From Schleiferiaceae bacterium (GTDB lineage: Bacteria > Bacteroidota > Bacteroidia > Flavobacteriales > Schleiferiaceae), in the NCBI GenBank assembly GCA_022424815.1, contig JAKMGS010000028.1, positions 1 to 8,712 of the forward strand: a stretch of DNA of 8,712 bases. The letters run 5' to 3'. Below the pieces are notes generated by a model. That model worked only from the letters and a program-made list of their open reading frames with translations. It ran no database searches and was not told where the DNA came from. Every line of letters starts with the position of its first letter. Within the stretch, counting starts at the first letter, position 1. Positions 7,421 through 8,712 of the stretch are shown in pieces. A program made the translations under genes and the position numbers.

Positions 7421-7894
7421 ATGAAAACAAGAATTCTAACCCTTTTAACAGCGTCGCTACTTGCCTTCACGGCTTGTAAGCCTGAGGTGGGGCCAATTGG
7501 ACCCGCATACGAAGCCGGCGCAGGAATCATTGGAACCTGGGAACTCTCAGGAGCCGACCAAACAGATTTGAGCTTGCCCGTTCCGGAAACCCGTGATATC
7601 TCGGATTTCTACACAAACAGCTCGGACAAATGGGTCGTGCAGTTCAATGAAGACAGTACTTATTCCGTGAACTCGGCAGGACCTGGCTTCAATGTATTTG
7701 GGACCTCAGGTACATGGCGCTATAACTCGCCACAGTACCCGTCAGAACTACACTTGACGGAAGATACGGTGACCACGGTTCTTCCACTAGGCAATATGCC
7801 TCGTACCATCGATCAAAACGTTGTCTTCGTGTACGATCGTGTTCGTTGTGATAAGCCTAGCGTTTCGTACAAATTGACATTCACTCGTAAATAA
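7421..7894 (+). CDS. Small lipocalin-like lipoprotein in SusE position
   Basis: A 157-residue protein with a short signal peptide and a lipidation site at Cys19 (FTACKPEVG). The mature part is beta-rich and has the pattern GTWEL (about 39-43), then WVVQFNEDSTYSV and SGTWRYN, followed by ELHLTEDTV and a final strand YKLTFTRK. This repeated G-T-W plus F-x-x-D-S-T-Y layout is typical of lipocalin-like lipoproteins. It may belong to the DUF5004 family found beside flavobacterial SusCD pairs, but I name that from memory and could not check it. It lies 13 bp after susD and 7 bp before the next gene, so it belongs to the uptake operon. It might be a surface accessory that binds glycan or stabilises the SusCD complex; its function is unknown. 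The lack of a strongly acidic run after the cysteine leaves its surface exposure open. Confidence 0.85.
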   Translation: MKTRILTLLTASLLAFTACKPEVGPIGPAYEAGAGIIGTWELSGADQTDLSLPVPETRDISDFYTNSSDKWVVQFNEDSTYSVNSAGPGFNVFGTSGTWRYNSPQYPSELHLTEDTVTTVLPLGNMPRTIDQNVVFVYDRVRCDKPSVSYKLTFTRK

Positions 7895-7901
7895 GCCCAC
7901 A

Positions 7902-8712
7902 ATGAAAAAGAGTATCACCCTATTTGCATTGACCTTGGGCGTCGTAGCGAACGCTCAGATTTCCACTGTGCCTGATGAAAACATCGACCCAGCGGATTCT
8001 TTGGAAATCATTTTTGATCCGGCCGGTTTGGACCTGTCGGACGAACCACAAGATTTGTTGCAGCAGGCTATTGACGCCGGCGAAGATGTGTACTTGTGGA
8101 CTTGGAAACCTGGAGAGCACCCGGACGGTCACCCGCTCGTGAACGGAACGGGTTCTGCCCCATGGAAAAACTCGAACGAAGCGTTGAAATTCACGCCAAA
8201 TGCCGACGGAACCTTCTCTTTCAAGATGGTCCCAACACTTTGGTACGAAGTAGATGCTGCGACTGTGTACAGCGAGGACATCCACTTCTTGGTGAAGGCT
8301 AAAGACGGTGGTGGTTACGGCGATCCTGATGTGAAAACACCGGATCAAGTGATCAACATCGATCCACCAGCCACCGAGCGCAATTCATTCTACCACTTCC
8401 CGAACAAGGTAATGGCAGACGATATTGTGGCCTTGCGTTACGAGAATTGGAGAGAGGACAAGGCTAGCATGCAAAACCTCGCAGAGGACGATTGTTATGT
8501 ATATGCCAAGGTGATTTTCACCGACGGTACCTTCAGCCAGATTGAGAACACCTTCAACGTGGGTACCAACCCAAAATTGAAGATGAACTACATTGGCGAT
8601 GGCAACTTTGAGATGCTCATTGTGCCTACAGAGCATTTTAACCTCAACCCAATGAAGGAGGTAGATTACCTGGAATTTATCGCAATGCGTAAAAACTTTG
8701 CGAGCGGTGCAG
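7902..8712 (+). CDS. Secreted protein with tandem beta modules, possible SusE/F-like glycan binder (3' end outside window)
   Basis: Open frame of 270 codons with no stop before the window end. Residues 1-18 form a signal peptide with an Ala-Asn-Ala site before Gln19; there is no lipobox cysteine, so it is secreted rather than lipidated. Two similar modules can be seen. Module 1 (about 33-152) has VYLWTWKPGEHPDG and ALKFTPNADGTFSFKMVPT, then DIHFLVKAKDGGG. Module 2 (about 161-270) has CYVYAKVIFTDG and KLKMNYIGDGNFEMLIVPT, then VDYLEFIAMRKNF. Trp66, Trp68, Trp88 and Trp114 in module 1 could stack on sugar rings. The position after susCD and the tandem build recall SusE/SusF starch binders and the DUF4961 proteins of flavobacteria; the family name is unverified. 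A type IX secretion sorting domain may follow outside the window. The ATG at 7902 lies 7 bp after the previous stop. Confidence 0.85.
   Translation, partial: MKKSITLFALTLGVVANAQISTVPDENIDPADSLEIIFDPAGLDLSDEPQDLLQQAIDAGEDVYLWTWKPGEHPDGHPLVNGTGSAPWKNSNEALKFTPNADGTFSFKMVPTLWYEVDAATVYSEDIHFLVKAKDGGGYGDPDVKTPDQVINIDPPATERNSFYHFPNKVMADDIVALRYENWREDKASMQNLAEDDCYVYAKVIFTDGTFSQIENTFNVGTNPKLKMNYIGDGNFEMLIVPTEHFNLNPMKEVDYLEFIAMRKNFASGA

Noticed and set aside
7920..8348. Minus-strand open frame of 142 codons near the window end
   Set aside because: It is antisense to the plus-strand secreted protein, which has a signal peptide, tandem modules and tight operon spacing; the minus-strand translation has no recognisable features.

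Overview
The window looks like chromosomal DNA of a member of the Bacteroidota, most likely a flavobacterium-like lineage. The reasons are a SusC/SusD outer-membrane uptake pair, TAnnTTTG-type -7 boxes in front of genes, and start codons with no Shine-Dalgarno GGAGG-like sequence before them. The sequence alone does not support a genus.

Layout. On the minus strand, positions 1989 to 2 hold a two-gene glycolytic operon: pfkA (ATP-type 6-phosphofructokinase) followed 14 bp later by gap (type I, NAD-type glyceraldehyde-3-phosphate dehydrogenase). Diverging from it, at 2091-2792 on the plus strand, is a transcription regulator of the NrtR/AraR-like class: a Nudix fold whose catalytic box has decayed, fused to a C-terminal winged helix. 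After a 125-bp gap comes a plus-strand operon that runs off the window end: susC-like TonB-dependent receptor (2918-5986), susD-like lipoprotein (5998-7407), a small lipocalin-like lipoprotein (7421-7894) and the first 270 codons of a secreted protein with two tandem, similar beta-rich modules (7902 to beyond 8712). Gaps inside this operon are 11, 13 and 7 bp.

How the parts may work together. The divergent gap between pfkA and the regulator holds a perfect 21-bp palindrome (2007-2027) with the GT-N7-AC core that I recall for NrtR-family operators. A second, imperfect copy (2875-2895) lies across the TACTTTTG -7 box of the susC operon. In both sites a -7-like box occupies positions 7-14 of the operator. 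The simplest model is that the Nudix/winged-helix protein represses both the glycolytic operon and the glycan uptake operon, probably also itself, and releases them when it binds a sugar or nucleotide-sugar ligand. The outer-membrane genes would capture an oligosaccharide (alpha-glucan is plausible, not shown) and PfkA/GAPDH would carry its sugars through glycolysis. The joint control is an inference from site position and similarity; the genes themselves are well supported.

There is no gene-free stretch above 300 bp. I saw no RNA gene, mobile element, CRISPR array or convincing hairpin terminator.
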